This document shows, piece after piece, positions 11,119 to 23,194 of a DNA stretch of 33,714 nucleotides (position 1 is its first letter; every line of letters begins with the position of its first letter). A model generated the notes under the pieces. The model did not search any database and was not told the origin of the DNA. It saw only the letters and a list, made by a program, of their open reading frames with translations. This DNA is from Obelidium mucronatum (Eukaryota; Chytridiomycota; Chytridiomycetes; Chytridiales; Chytriomycetaceae), in the NCBI GenBank assembly GCA_025765595.1, contig JAIVFH010000279.1:1-33714 (forward strand). The letters run 5' to 3'. Made by a program: the position numbers and the translations under genes.

Positions 11119-12861
11119 TCAAATGTTTCTCTCGGTTGGTGGTTTCCAAGGAACTCCCAAAATGCTGAATATCTCTTGCTCCGTCCGAGACGCCACAAGT
11201 GTCTTGACTCCATTCGCTTCCTTTTTATACAGCCCATGCTGGTTTAGTGAATATCCCTTCTTTCTGGCCAACAGCCGAATACACCTGTTGAACTCTTGAT
11301 TGCTCGAGAAATATATCGTTGCCGCACCAAGCTCCAAATACGGCACAATCAATAAATCTATCCGCCGTGCCAACCCATCGCTGTTCAACCGACACACACC
11401 CCTCCATATCCTCTCATGCCCTTCCTCAGAAGCCGCTGACGAAAGACTATCAATCACAAAATTGACATCCTGCAACCGTTGCACAACGGACTCCAACAGA
11501 CCATCATGGAGACCACTCGGTTCCGGATGCGTAATCATAAAGTCAACGTCGCCACAAGACTCGCTTCCGCGAACGTATGAACCCATCATTTGGCATATGA
11601 GCTTCGGGTCGAGGGATTTGAGCTCTTTTTGGACGAGCTGGTCGATTGCGGTACATTCACTTCGAGGTATGCGTTCGAGAAAGTCGTTATAGTATTTGAT
11701 TCCGAGTTGTTGGTCTTTGGTGAGGGTTGCTTTTGCCTTGACATCAGCTAGAGTCCTGTAACCAAGTGCACTGAGAATTGAAAGGGGGAGATATTTAATA
11801 GGAGCCAGAGACTACAGATATTAAGATAAATACGTACTAGAATCTCTCAGCAATCTTTGTCCCAACACCATAAATATTCTTGAAAATCTCCAAAGGACCA
11901 AACTTTTCGGGAATCGTGTGGGCCTTCAATGAATATCCTGTCCGTAAAATCTCTGCAATTTTCTCTCGCATGGATGGTCCGATTCCAGGAATCCCTTTGG
12001 CATCTTCTGAGCTTAGAATTCGTGTTTCCAATTTTGCCAATATCTTGACAGCTTTTTTGTATGCGCGAATTCGCCAGTGGTTTCCTTCTGCTTCGGCGCG
12101 CTTCACCAAGCGCTCGAATTCATCAGTAATGTGTTTGTTCTTGTTGGTGGCGCCAGCAGTGACACTGGTATTCATGTATCTCAAGAGTGGCTCGGGGATG
12201 ATGATTTTCTTACGATCCACTTCAGTCAAATGTTTATCGTCATCGTCATCTTTTGTACCAGCTGTACTTTGCTGAGAGGACCAGAATTCGTTTTGGGGTT
12301 GTGTCTCATATCGTGGAGTGCATTGGCTATCCGAATAGTTATCTTGCTGGGAATCCAAGAGTTCTGATTCGTCTAGTGGAATTGTTTCTGCTTCAGATCT
12401 GTTTAAGATGTTGCGGGTAAGTAAGTGAAATGATTGCCGCCTCGAACCACCCACTTACATTTCGTCTTCTTCATCGGAATCAAGGACAATAATTGGCGCT
12501 GATTCAGTTTTTGCAACCACGGGGGCTGGAAGAAGCCGCCGCTGGCAGAGAGTGTTTTCCAGCACACCCGATTGGATTGATTTTGCCACGAATTCAGGAG
12601 ATACAACGATGCAGTTTGGCGGCAGTGAAGACAGACGAATTGATTCAAGAATAGGACCGATAGTAGTGTGGGCAGTGATGATGTGCGAGAGGCCGGGCGA
12701 GTGCTCGCTGACGACTGTTCCTCCTGACAACAGAGCAACTGTTTAGAAACACGTAGAAGCAGTCGATGCAAACCTCGTGCTTCAATCAGCTGCTGCATGA
12801 TTGCCAGCTGTGCTTTTGGAATGCGTGCTGGCAGCAGCAGGGCGGTGACGCCAGCGAACAT
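11119..12861 (-). CDS. POLL: DNA polymerase lambda-like (family X, BRCT)
   Basis: A gap-filling DNA repair polymerase of family X (base excision repair, end joining). Four exons (12861-12774, 12723-12459, 12398-11838, 11770-11119) give 521 residues. An N-terminal BRCT domain (residues about 1-110) starts MFAGVTALLLPA and continues IEARGGTVVSE, HIIT and CIVVSPEFVAKSI. An acidic and Ser/Gln-rich linker follows (IIVLDSDEEDE, then KDDDDDK). The 8-kDa lyase region contains GNHWRIRAYKKAVKIL, and the helix-hairpin-helix is GIPGIGPSMREKIAEIL. The palm has GSYVRGSESCGDVDF; D379 and D381 are two catalytic aspartates and D443 in RRIDLLIVPY is the third. The thumb includes FNRCIRLLARKKGYSLNQHG, and the protein ends PTERNI. 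All core residues are present. It resembles POLL more than POLB because of the BRCT domain. Its start codon faces the receptor gene across 24 bp. Confidence 0.95.
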
Positions 12862-12885
12862 TGTTCTTTGGTACAAAATAGAAAA
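12862..12885. promoter_or_regulatory. 24-bp gap between two divergent start codons
   Basis: The POLL-like ATG (complement of 12859-12861) and the receptor ATG (12886-12888) face away from each other. The 5' UTRs and promoter elements of each gene must therefore overlap the other gene's coding sequence, unless an upstream noncoding exon exists. Confidence 0.6.
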
Positions 12886-13899
12886 ATGCGCTCGCCGCAC
12901 ACGCCCGTCGCGCCGGACACTGACACCGGGTTCTGGATCATCTACGGGCTGAGCGCGCCGCTGTACGTGTGCGGCCTCGTGCTGAACGTGCTTGTGCTCG
13001 CGGGGCTGCGGCAGCTGGATAGTAAAAGCCGCATGGACTTTGCGACGCGGCAGCTGCTCGCGACGACGGGCGGCTACGCGCTCTTCCAGGGCGCGTGCCA
13101 GGGCGGCGTGCTGCTCGTGGCGGACGCGCCCGCGTACGGCTCGTTCGCCGCCGCCGGCTCTGCGCTGCTCGTCGTGGCGCTCGTCGCCTGCAACGTGCTG
13201 CTCGCCCTCGAGCGCCACCTGTCCATCAAGCACCCGCGCGCCGCCGACACAGCCGCACGCAGGTGCTACGCCGCCGTCGCTGCCGTCGCTGCCGCCGCCG
13301 CAGTCGTGCTGCTGGCCGTGTTCTGCACCTCGGTGTGTGCAAAAAATGTTCAATTTAATCACACGGAGGCACAAGCCAAGGCTAATTCTTTCTTTGTTGC
13401 CCAGGACACGCTCTACGATATCCAACCCACGCAACCGCTTCAGTACAATGTTTGGATCATATGCATGTCAACAGTCTTCATCCTGGGCGTTTCAACTGCA
13501 ACCTTCCTGTACTGGTCAACGTATGTATACGTCGCCGAACGCCTCCGCCACGCAACTGGGGTATCGCACACTGAAGAAATTGCTCGAAAAGTTTTGATTC
13601 GCTGCATCCTCATGAGCTCAGGCATGCTGGTGTGCTATCTGCCGCGAATGATTGTCCAACTGACTGTCAACTCTCAAACATATTATGACTCGTTTACAAC
13701 ATCGATTGCCAACGTGTTTGCCAGTTTTGATGTTGTCTTGACTCCAGCTTTGATTCTATACTTTCGACCCGATGTGAGGATAAAGATTGTCAATGCCTTT
13801 GCATCAAATAATAATAACCAGAGGACGGACGAAGAGCAACCTCATCCAGCAGCAGCATCAAGTACTCAAACTATTGTTGATATTCACGAAAGAAAATAA
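12886..13899 (+). CDS. seven-transmembrane receptor, rhodopsin-like (class A-like) GPCR
   Basis: An intronless 337-residue protein with seven hydrophobic segments at about residues 16-41, 53-77, 84-106, 120-143, 184-207, 227-250 and 262-282. Class A landmarks are visible. TM1 has Asn34 in GLVLNVLVL. TM3 ends LLALERHLSIKHP, where ERH stands in place of DRY. TM6 has CYLP, like CWxP. TM7 has LTPALILYF, in the position of NPxxY, followed by RPDVRIKIVNAF as a likely helix 8. The ligand cannot be told. The first about 145 codons are extremely GC-rich with Ala/Leu-rich coding, and the remainder has ordinary composition; the switch is near 13330. The ATG at 12886 is preferred because TM1 follows directly. 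It most likely sits in the plasma membrane and couples to a G protein. Confidence 0.8.
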   Translation: MRSPHTPVAPDTDTGFWIIYGLSAPLYVCGLVLNVLVLAGLRQLDSKSRMDFATRQLLATTGGYALFQGACQGGVLLVADAPAYGSFAAAGSALLVVALVACNVLLALERHLSIKHPRAADTAARRCYAAVAAVAAAAAVVLLAVFCTSVCAKNVQFNHTEAQAKANSFFVAQDTLYDIQPTQPLQYNVWIICMSTVFILGVSTATFLYWSTYVYVAERLRHATGVSHTEEIARKVLIRCILMSSGMLVCYLPRMIVQLTVNSQTYYDSFTTSIANVFASFDVVLTPALILYFRPDVRIKIVNAFASNNNNQRTDEEQPHPAAASSTQTIVDIHERK

Positions 13900-13962
13900 T
13901 TGATGTATGATGTTATGTTACATATACAGTATACCACCACCTGATCTCATAATCTTGACATA

Positions 13963-13968
13963 AATAAA
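13963..13968 (+). promoter_or_regulatory. poly(A) signal of the receptor gene
   Basis: AATAAA 64 nt after the receptor stop codon, within the 96-bp convergent gap before the DNMT2 stop. Confidence 0.45.
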
Positions 13969-13995
13969 TTGAAAAATATTAAATAACAAAACCAT

Positions 13996-15224
13996 TTATT
14001 TCGCAAAAAAACAATGCTTCATCAGTTCTCCAATGACTTTCACATTCAATGAGTTTCCGAGGAGATTATACCGCTGCGATAATGAAACTGATTCAGGAAA
14101 TTCAAGTTTATGGGATCGCGAAGTACTTTCAGTAGCGTCAATTGGGAACGCATGCAATCGAGCCACTTCAGTAGGAGTAAAAAATCTCAATCCTAGATCT
14201 ACTATTGAAGCATTGTCATCAAAGTTTGGTTGAGTCACCTATACATTGCAAACATAAAATTCTGATGATTCATAAACCGTAGAAAAAAAAAAGAGTCCAA
14301 GAGAAATCAACATACGTCCATATTCCTGGTTTGAACAAACGATCCAGCTCTCGTCACCATCTTTGATCCATACGCCTTGGTAATGGTCGATGACCGCACA
14401 GACTCCGGCCTCACAATATCAAATCTAAACGTCGGTCTACTCGTAATATAATGAGTCGGCAATAAATACGGCTTGAGATCCTCTAAATTCTGCTCCATAT
14501 ACATGGACAGTGGTAGTGGCACCACAACTGAATCGGACCCATCCAAAGGCCATACAGTCTTTAAATTCAAAGTCAAATCAGGTTCCTCCGAATCCTTCAA
14601 AGGCAAACATCCACCCAACGTAGCCGCAATATAATACCGTCGCCGGTCGTTCGGGATCCCAAACTGCAGCGGCGACACAATAAACTCTGTATACGCGTAA
14701 CCCATCCTCTGCAACACCGTCACCAACATATTCCTACACACACTCTTTTCAAAATTTGGCACATTCTCCAAGAACAAAAACTTTGGCGGAGACTTGATTT
14801 CGGGCAAGATTTCTAGTAACCTGAGAAGCGGCTTACTCCGATCATCCTTCTCGTCCAGTGCTTTCCCACCTGACGTGAAGGGTTGGCAAGGCGGGGACAG
14901 TAGCCACAAGTCTACTTCCCCAAACTTGTCGATATCCTTGGCGGAAAGGACTGCCAGTGTTTTCGTGGATGGTTTGGATCCAAAGTTGTGTGCGTATACT
15001 GAGTTTGCAATTTGGTTGATGTCAAAGGCGGTGAGAACTTTGGGTTGTTTTTTGGTTGGTGAGTCTTTCAAGGCGTATTCGAGGCCGTAGTGGAGACCAC
15101 CGATTCCGCTAAAGAATTCAAGGGCTGAAATGCTTTCAGATTCGGATTTCAAATGCTTTGAAGGAGCAAGATCTTGAATATCTGAGCCTGAACGGGTTCT
15201 GGTTGTCTTTGAGGACTCTGCCAT
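13996..15224 (-). CDS. TRDMT1: DNMT2/TRDMT1 tRNA (cytosine-5) methyltransferase
   Basis: Built like a DNA methyltransferase, but in the known family it methylates C38 of tRNA-Asp using S-adenosylmethionine. Two exons (15224-14316, 14238-13996) give 383 residues. Motif I is ALEFFSGIGGLHYGL, motif IV is SPPCQPFTSGG with catalytic Cys113, motif VI is LFLENVPNF and motif VIII is FGIPNDRRRYYIA. The C-terminal part has LRFFTPTEVARLHAFP and QRYNLLGNSLNVKVIGELM. The Dnmt2 hallmark CFT-x-x-Y is here TITKAYGS, so the Cys and Phe are replaced. A 33-residue Ser/Lys-rich extension precedes motif I. The chosen ATG (15224) is the first one in the open frame. An AT-rich region upstream separates it from divergent ERG1. 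A true DNA methyltransferase is unlikely given the size and the short target region. Confidence 0.94.
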
Positions 15225-15669
15225 TTTAAAAAATGAAAAAAGAATTATAATAATACAGACTATGTGAACTAGTAATGAGAAAAACAAGATAGGCAAGCTG
15301 TAGTAATATTTTATAATTCGGCTTTATTCCATTCGCATGCCGATCGCTTTGCTTATGCGATCGATGAGCCCCTTCTCCCCTCCCAGGAAAAGCCACCAAA
15401 AAAACACGCATTTCCGTTTAAATGCATGACCAAAGAGCGGCATTCCACTCATTTCATTTTATTTTATAAACTCTCTGACATCGTATGAATCACTATTGCA
15501 TATATTGGTGTTTTTGTTTGGGGGAGTAAACAATAAATTATGGTAAATGGCCTGATTTTTTTTTTTTTGACAAGTTTGAAATAAAACAACAAATAAATAA
15601 GGCGCTCGCTTTCAACCCTTGGCCCTTCGTCCCTCTCCCTTCTTACCCCCCGATATAGATATAACGAAA
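15225..15669. promoter_or_regulatory. divergent intergenic region, DNMT2 / ERG1
   Basis: No coding feature is seen in these 445 bp. The region holds an inverted repeat (15341-15363), a T-run near 15557-15568 and AT-rich stretches. It presumably contains both promoters. I found no motif I could name with confidence. Confidence 0.5.
15341..15363. repeat. 7-bp perfect inverted repeat with 9-nt loop
   Basis: CGATCGC, then TTTGCTTAT, then GCGATCG. Each arm contains the self-complementary core CGATCG. It lies about 120 bp from the DNMT2 start. It could be a protein-binding dyad or a small hairpin; chance is possible. Confidence 0.5.
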
Positions 15670-17556
<1,887 letters not shown>

Positions 17557-17611
17557 AAAAGCCGTCTCCTTCCCTTCTACTACCCACACTCTTGATCGTT
17601 TTTGAAATTTA

Positions 17612-17617
17612 AATAAA
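17612..17617 (+). promoter_or_regulatory. poly(A) signal of ERG1
   Basis: AATAAA 56 nt after the ERG1 stop codon, in the 101-bp convergent gap to SPT7. It is duplicated at 22824-22829. Confidence 0.5.
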
Positions 17618-17657
17618 AGTAGCCATATATTTTTTTAATATTAATACACGAAAACTC

Positions 17658-17951
17658 TTAGACTCCTCCTGCTGTTGTCTGCTTCTTTTTAACCTTCTTT
17701 TCTTCCTTCAGTTTCGCCTTTTCGGCCTTCTCTGCTTCCCTCTTCCTCTTTGCAGCATCTCTCGATTTTGCTAGATCCAATTGCTTCGCCAGTTTGGCGG
17801 GATCCACAGGAACAGCCTTCTTTCTGCCCAGAATCGCTTGCTTGATCAGAGTTTTGGTTTTTAAATATGCTTTGGATTTGATTTCATGGTCTTCATCCTA
17901 ATTTTTTTTTTTATTTGGGAAAGGGTAAGTAAGCGTTTTTTCAAACGAATT

Positions 17952-17982
<31 letters not shown>

Positions 17983-20900
17983 CAGAGGGGAGCTTTTTTC
18001 TCACATCAAGTTCATCGTTTGCTGCTGCACGTGCTTCATACATTGGTTTCAGTAATCCAATGACATTTTCGGGTTTGATTGGTTTCCATGTAGTCTCTGG
18101 ATCAATCATGGCGATTTCATGGGTATCTGTCGCATTTGGGTCACTGTAATGAGGGGGGGATAAGTTCTTTCATCATAAAAAAAAAGCAATTTGAGGGAGT
18201 TGGTGGACTCAACTGCTTGAGAATTATTTTTTGCTTAAGTTTAAATGAAGTGGCTTTTCTGTTCCACACTTCAACGGGAATCTGTTTTAATAGAAAGAAT
18301 AAAAAAATAAAAAAATAAAATGTACAAGATCAGGAATTGATTGGCTCAAGTTGAGGTTTCACTTACCGAGGTAACCTCAATACCCAGCTCTCTCAGATTC
18401 AAAAAGTCAACGCCCAGATCCTCCAGAAAATTACCACTGGCAACGTGGCAACGTCATATTTTAAGTTTAGCAAGTGTTTTTTGCTTTAGACAAACTTACC
18501 TCATAATCTCAGCATCAAGTTCATTCCGATTAAACTCTCCACCCCAAGTCCCCCCACCTTCACCATTCAATCCGCCTTCCAAAGTATTTTTATAAAGAAG
18601 CGTCAACTTCTTTTTAATGTCAAATAGTTTTGCACTGTAGCGTTGGATATCATTGCGAATGTAAAGATCCAACTTATTGGCGCTTTCAATGCCATTTACT
18701 TGAAGTGTACGTTTCAAAATATCCTTTTTTTTTTTTCGTTTCCAAAAGTTGATAACCCAGAACAAAAAATAGTCGAAGAACGCATACCTCTGAAGTTAGC
18801 CCTTTATCATTCTTATCAGTATAAAGCCGCAGCGTTCTTCCCAAATTAGTCATAAATTGGCTGCCAATATCTGTTAGCAGTGCCAAAGCAGAGCTCTGAA
18901 TGCCTGGTAAAAAACCAATTGCATCAACACCAAAACAAAACTAGAGAAAAAGAAAAAAGATCAAGAACAAAAACACTCGAACCATCAAAACCAGCATGTA
19001 CTAGTATTCGGCTAGTGCATTGAGTCAAGATGGCTTCAGCCGCCTCACTGTTGACAACAAATTCTGATAGATTCGTTGAATCTTCTTTGGGTTTGCATGC
19101 AACAGGAGGTTGTGACATTGCAGATGCTTGTGATGCCTCGTCCGAAGAATGCTATTGTCATTCCGTTTATAATCTTCCATGTGACCAAAAAAAAAAAGAT
19201 AAGAACTCTGACCTCCTTCAAGCGACCATGTATCTCTTTGATTCGCCGTAAAAGTTCAATGTTTTTAGACATCAAACTTGCTACTCGACTATTTGGATCT
19301 GGGTATGCTTGACGGTGATCTGAAAGGCTTTCGGTTGGCACTCTGGTATCAACAAAAAGAAAAATCAGCGCATAGAACGACAAAGTGAAAATAAAGAAGC
19401 GAATACAAACTCAATATTCGATCGAGGCTGCTGAATAAACGGGTAACTTGACCCGAAATGTGTCAATTCTGGCATAAAGAAGGGCCCCACTGATTCCGAC
19501 TCATTGTGCCGTGCCACATTTCGTTTACAGAAACCATCAAACCCGTTCAAGAACTCTTGATATTCTGCCGACTGACCAGCGATAATTGGACGGCTTGGGA
19601 AAGGCGTGTTTGAACCATGTTCGCGGGACATCTGTTGCATACAAACGAGTCAACAACAACAAACGGAAAATAACATTTGCGGAACTCACATATGTGCTCT
19701 TTCTTTGCTCCTCTGTCACTTCCACAAACCTCTTTACTCGTACAGACGCATCCATCAAATAGTCTTCATCCGCGTCTGGTCCATCTTCGACCATTGGACC
19801 ACCAGAATCAACTCCTGAAGCTACCCCTTGATTATTCTCAGAATCGGTTGCCATTGCGGCAGAACGATTGCCATCACCAGCACTGACGATCTCAGGGGTT
19901 CCCGCCCTACTCAAATCCATTGGTGTACTACTACTCTCCCGAAAAGAGTTCTCGTGCATCAACAAACCAGCACCGCCATTGCCACCCACAGCAGTTGAAG
20001 AGTTGCTGTCATTCTCCTGTTTCACAACCGGCTTCACATCCTCGTCGTCATCAAAGCTGATAATCACTGGAGAATCGATTGAAGCCGCTTTGGAGTTTGA
20101 ATCGCCCAATGGATCAGGTCCGCCGTTTATGGGCTTGGAGTTGTTTTCCACGGAGTTGCGGGCAGCAGCAGCAGTAGCGGCGGCGGCCTGTCCGTCAGAT
20201 GTATCATTGCCGTGAGAGCCCCTACGTACTTTTCCGCCTTTTGTGGATCGTTTTTGCCCTTTCTGAGATTTCAAAAAAAAATATCAAGTTTAGCTTGAGT
20301 CTGGGTGGGTCACTTTCCCAAAAGACTCAAAAAAAAAGAAAAAAAAGTATACCGTTGCCCCTGATTTGTCCTCGTCTAATGAGGAAAGTAGGTGAGTGAA
20401 GTTAAAAAAGGAATCAGGAAAAAAAAACGATACCATCATCACTCTCAGATTCGGGTTCTTGTGGCTTAATAATAATCTTGATGTCTGGGACACGTTTCAA
20501 CAAATCTTGCGATTTCCTCTTCATCATGAACGCTTTTTTACGATAAATGCTTTCCTATACGCATGAAAAAAAAAGCGGAGAAAGAGAGTTAAACGCGTTG
20601 GTCGAGTGACGGCGATAAAAAAAATGTTGCGAAACTGGTTGCTGGTTGAAATGAAGGCAGTTTGACCAAATCAGACCCAAGTCTTTCGAAAAGTCTTCTT
20701 TACTGAGATATTCCAGGGCATGAAGTTTTTTGGTCATTGTTCCAAGGTCCATAGGGTTTTTGATGACTATTACAAGTGGTTGTTTTTTTTTTTTTTGAAT
20801 GTTAGTTGTGTGGATATCACTTTTTGAAACCCCCACCAACCATCATAATAATCAGGAACATCCTTCTTGGATACTCGAACAAGGAAAGGTTCTGAATGCT

Positions 20901-21900
20901 CAGTGTAATTTTTTAATTCAATGAGAGTTTTCTCTAGTGCTTCATAGAGGGCTTCTTGTCCAATCCTATAATCGTGAGCCTGCAATACAAGTTTAACACC
21001 AAAAGGAACCAACATTCAATAACTTTTTTTCTTTTAAAAAAAATCGAACCCATTTAGATCGGGAGCGTTTCAGTCGTTGAACAAGATTCCTCATGTCTTT
21101 TTCCTTGTCGGGTCTCGCGTTTTTCGCAATCACGTCAAAGAGAAACTGCATGAAGATGACAAGAGCATTTTAATATTTTTCATCGAGAGAGCAGGTTTTT
21201 TTTTGAACATCTGGCGCCATTAGCTGGCGATGGATAGAAATGGATGAAAAATCCCTAGCACCCTACGGCAGTGAATGGAAAAAAGAGCGTATCGCCTTCG
21301 GCGTTAATATACGAAAACAAAAACCTTGAGATTATCGGGATCATCTGATTTTGCAGGTTCGGAAGACTGGTGTCCACAAACCAAAAAAAAAAAAGATTCT
21401 AAGCCAAAGAAAATGCTAACGGTAATAATTATAAAACATACTTTCGTGTTTGAATTCGTCTGGGACTGCTGGCTCCTCTGTTGGTTCTGCTTTGTCTTTG
21501 ATGCATCTTCATCCTTGACCTGTGGGGGGATCCCTGAATAAGACCCCGAAAAAAAATAACAACAAGAAAAAGTGTAGAGCAAGCACTCACAGCTTGAGCA
21601 CGTGCTTTCGCCAATTCTTCCGGATTGTACATGTTGATAAAGACGCGATCAAATTCCAACGAGTGAAACATGTCATCGAAAATAGGATTGCGACTCGATT
21701 CTGGATCCGACGCAGTATTGTCGATGGACAAAGCAAGAGGAACTGTTCGATTGATGCATTCTTCAAAGAGGAGAGTTCGAATGGCAAACGAGTCCGCTGG
21801 ACCAGTGTCAGGGTCTCTGTGGCCGGCACAAAAGAGGGCCCACGATTCGTCCGAAGCTGTTGCAGTTTGTAGGAGTTGCAGGGCGGATGCTGTGAGAGGC
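17658..21900 (-). pseudogene. SPT7: SPT7 copy 1, 5'-truncated by the duplication junction
   Basis: A nearly identical copy of the SPT7 gene at 22870-27161, cut off at 21900. It lacks the ATG, the first 18 residues and the natural promoter; the minus strand beyond 21900 is antisense ERG1 and reaches an in-frame TGA within about 40 bases. No stop or frameshift was seen in the remaining exons, and the splice sites, bromodomain and histone fold all read through. The first in-frame ATG is in exon 1 at the [10 protein letters not shown] stretch, so a shorter protein is conceivable if transcription starts from antisense ERG1 DNA. Visible differences from copy 2 include DEDKSGAT versus [15 protein letters not shown] versus QANSNTK, and intron homopolymer lengths. 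It may be a dead copy, a young truncated gene, or an assembly duplicate of one allele. Confidence 0.85.
17954..17982. repeat. A29 homopolymer in the SPT7 copy 1 last intron
   Basis: A run of 29 A on the + strand (T29 in the sense of SPT7) in the last intron. The equivalent run in copy 2 (23166-23194) is also 29 long, although other homopolymers differ between the copies. Confidence 0.9.
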
Positions 21901-22768
21901 TGCAAACTCCCCACCCCTCACCACGGCCACGTTATTCTCGCAGATCCATCCCCAATCCTACTGTACCAAATCGGAACCCATGATACACGCGCCTTGGTTG
22001 ACATTCCAGGAACAAAGATCCCCAGCTTATCGAACGGAGACTTGCAAACATACATGACGGAAAAAGTATGCCCGCAACTACCACAATCCGTGCAGCCATC
22101 GTTTCTAGCGGCTGTCAAGGAAGGACGACTCAGATCCATGCCAAACTCACACTTGTCACCCGCCACGAACGATAGACGCGGGGTAGTGCTGCTTGGAGAT
22201 GCGAATAATATGAGACATCCATTGACTGGAGGGGGAATGACGGTTGCATTTTGGGATGTTATTCATTTGAGGGATTTGTTGAGGGAAGTTCCAGATTTGA
22301 ATGATTACGCGCTCATGAAGAAGCAAATGAGGGTCATGCATTGGCGGCGTAAGACTTTATCGTCAACTGTGAATATTCTAGCGAATGCACTGTATGGTGT
22401 GTTTGCTGTGACTGGCCGTGATTATTTCTTTTTTTTTTTTTTTTTTTGTTTGGGTTGTTGATTTTGTAACCTTTTGTTCTCTCCCCCCTCCAGACTCTTA
22501 TGCCAGAGTTCTTCAAGAGGGATGCATGGAATACTTTAAATTGGGTGGCATTTGTGTGTCAACACCCGTCGGCTTGTTATCTGGAATGCTCCAGAGCCCG
22601 TGGTCCTTGATTATCCACTTTTTCGCTGTTGCGATTTACGGCATGTTTATCCAAATTTCGCGAGGTCCTATTTACTTTTTACCATACCACATTATTCGAG
22701 CATTGGGGGGCTTGGTTGTGGCGTGCACGATCGTGCTTCCTTTGATGTTCTTTGAGATTCAAAAGTAA
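21901..22768 (+). pseudogene. ERG1: ERG1 copy 2, 5'-truncated (C-terminal half only)
   Basis: Exon 7 from CKLPTPHHGHV (21901-22417) plus exon 8 (22494-22768), ending at the normal stop. It lacks the first six exons, so it has no GAGIAG Rossmann motif and no ADG motif, and it could not bind FAD normally. It keeps GVVLLGDANNMRHPLTGGGM (S to A relative to copy 1) and the membrane tail (one M to T change). The intron donor is GTGATT instead of GTGAGT, so the +5 G is lost. The reading frame continues upstream through the junction to an ATG at 21670, which makes a potential chimeric protein. Confidence 0.9.
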
Positions 22769-22823
22769 AAAAGCCGTCTCCTTCCCTTCTACTACCCACA
22801 CTCTTGATCGTTTTTGAAATTTA

Positions 22824-22829
22824 AATAAA
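22824..22829 (+). promoter_or_regulatory. poly(A) signal of ERG1 copy 2
   Basis: AATAAA at the position equivalent to 17612-17617. It would allow a transcript from the junction to be terminated normally. Confidence 0.4.
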
Positions 22830-22869
22830 AGTAGCCATATATTTTTTTAATATTAATACACGAAAACTC

Positions 22870-23163
22870 TTAGACTCCTCCTGCTGTTGTCTGCTTCTTT
22901 TTAACCTTCTTTTCTTCCTTCAGTTTCGCCTTTTCGGCCTTCTCTGCTTCCCTCTTCCTCTTTGCAGCATCTCTCGATTTTGCTAGATCCAATTGCTTCG
23001 CCAGTTTGGCGGGATCCACAGGAACAGCCTTCTTTCTGCCCAGAATCGCTTGCTTGATCAGAGTTTTGGTTTTTAAATATGCTTTGGATTTGATTTCATG
23101 GTCTTCATCCTAATTTTTTTTTTTATTTGGGAAAGGGTAAGTAAGCGTTTTTTCAAACGAATT

Positions 23164-23194
<31 letters not shown>

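Noticed and set aside
12403..13434. Long minus-strand open frame opposite the receptor gene
   Set aside because: It arises from the GC-rich composition of the receptor's 5' half and reads as a His/Arg/Glu-rich low-complexity shadow; its 3' part overlaps real polymerase exons in a different frame.
15226..15296. N-terminal extension of DNMT2 with a hydrophobic leader (upstream in-frame sequence)
   Set aside because: It would need a non-ATG start, and DNMT2 is a cytosolic or nuclear enzyme; the ATG at 15224 is the first in frame.
17954..17982. Long A-runs taken as poly(A) tails of inserted retroelements
   Set aside because: They lie within introns at matching positions in both units, without adjacent element sequence or flanking duplications.
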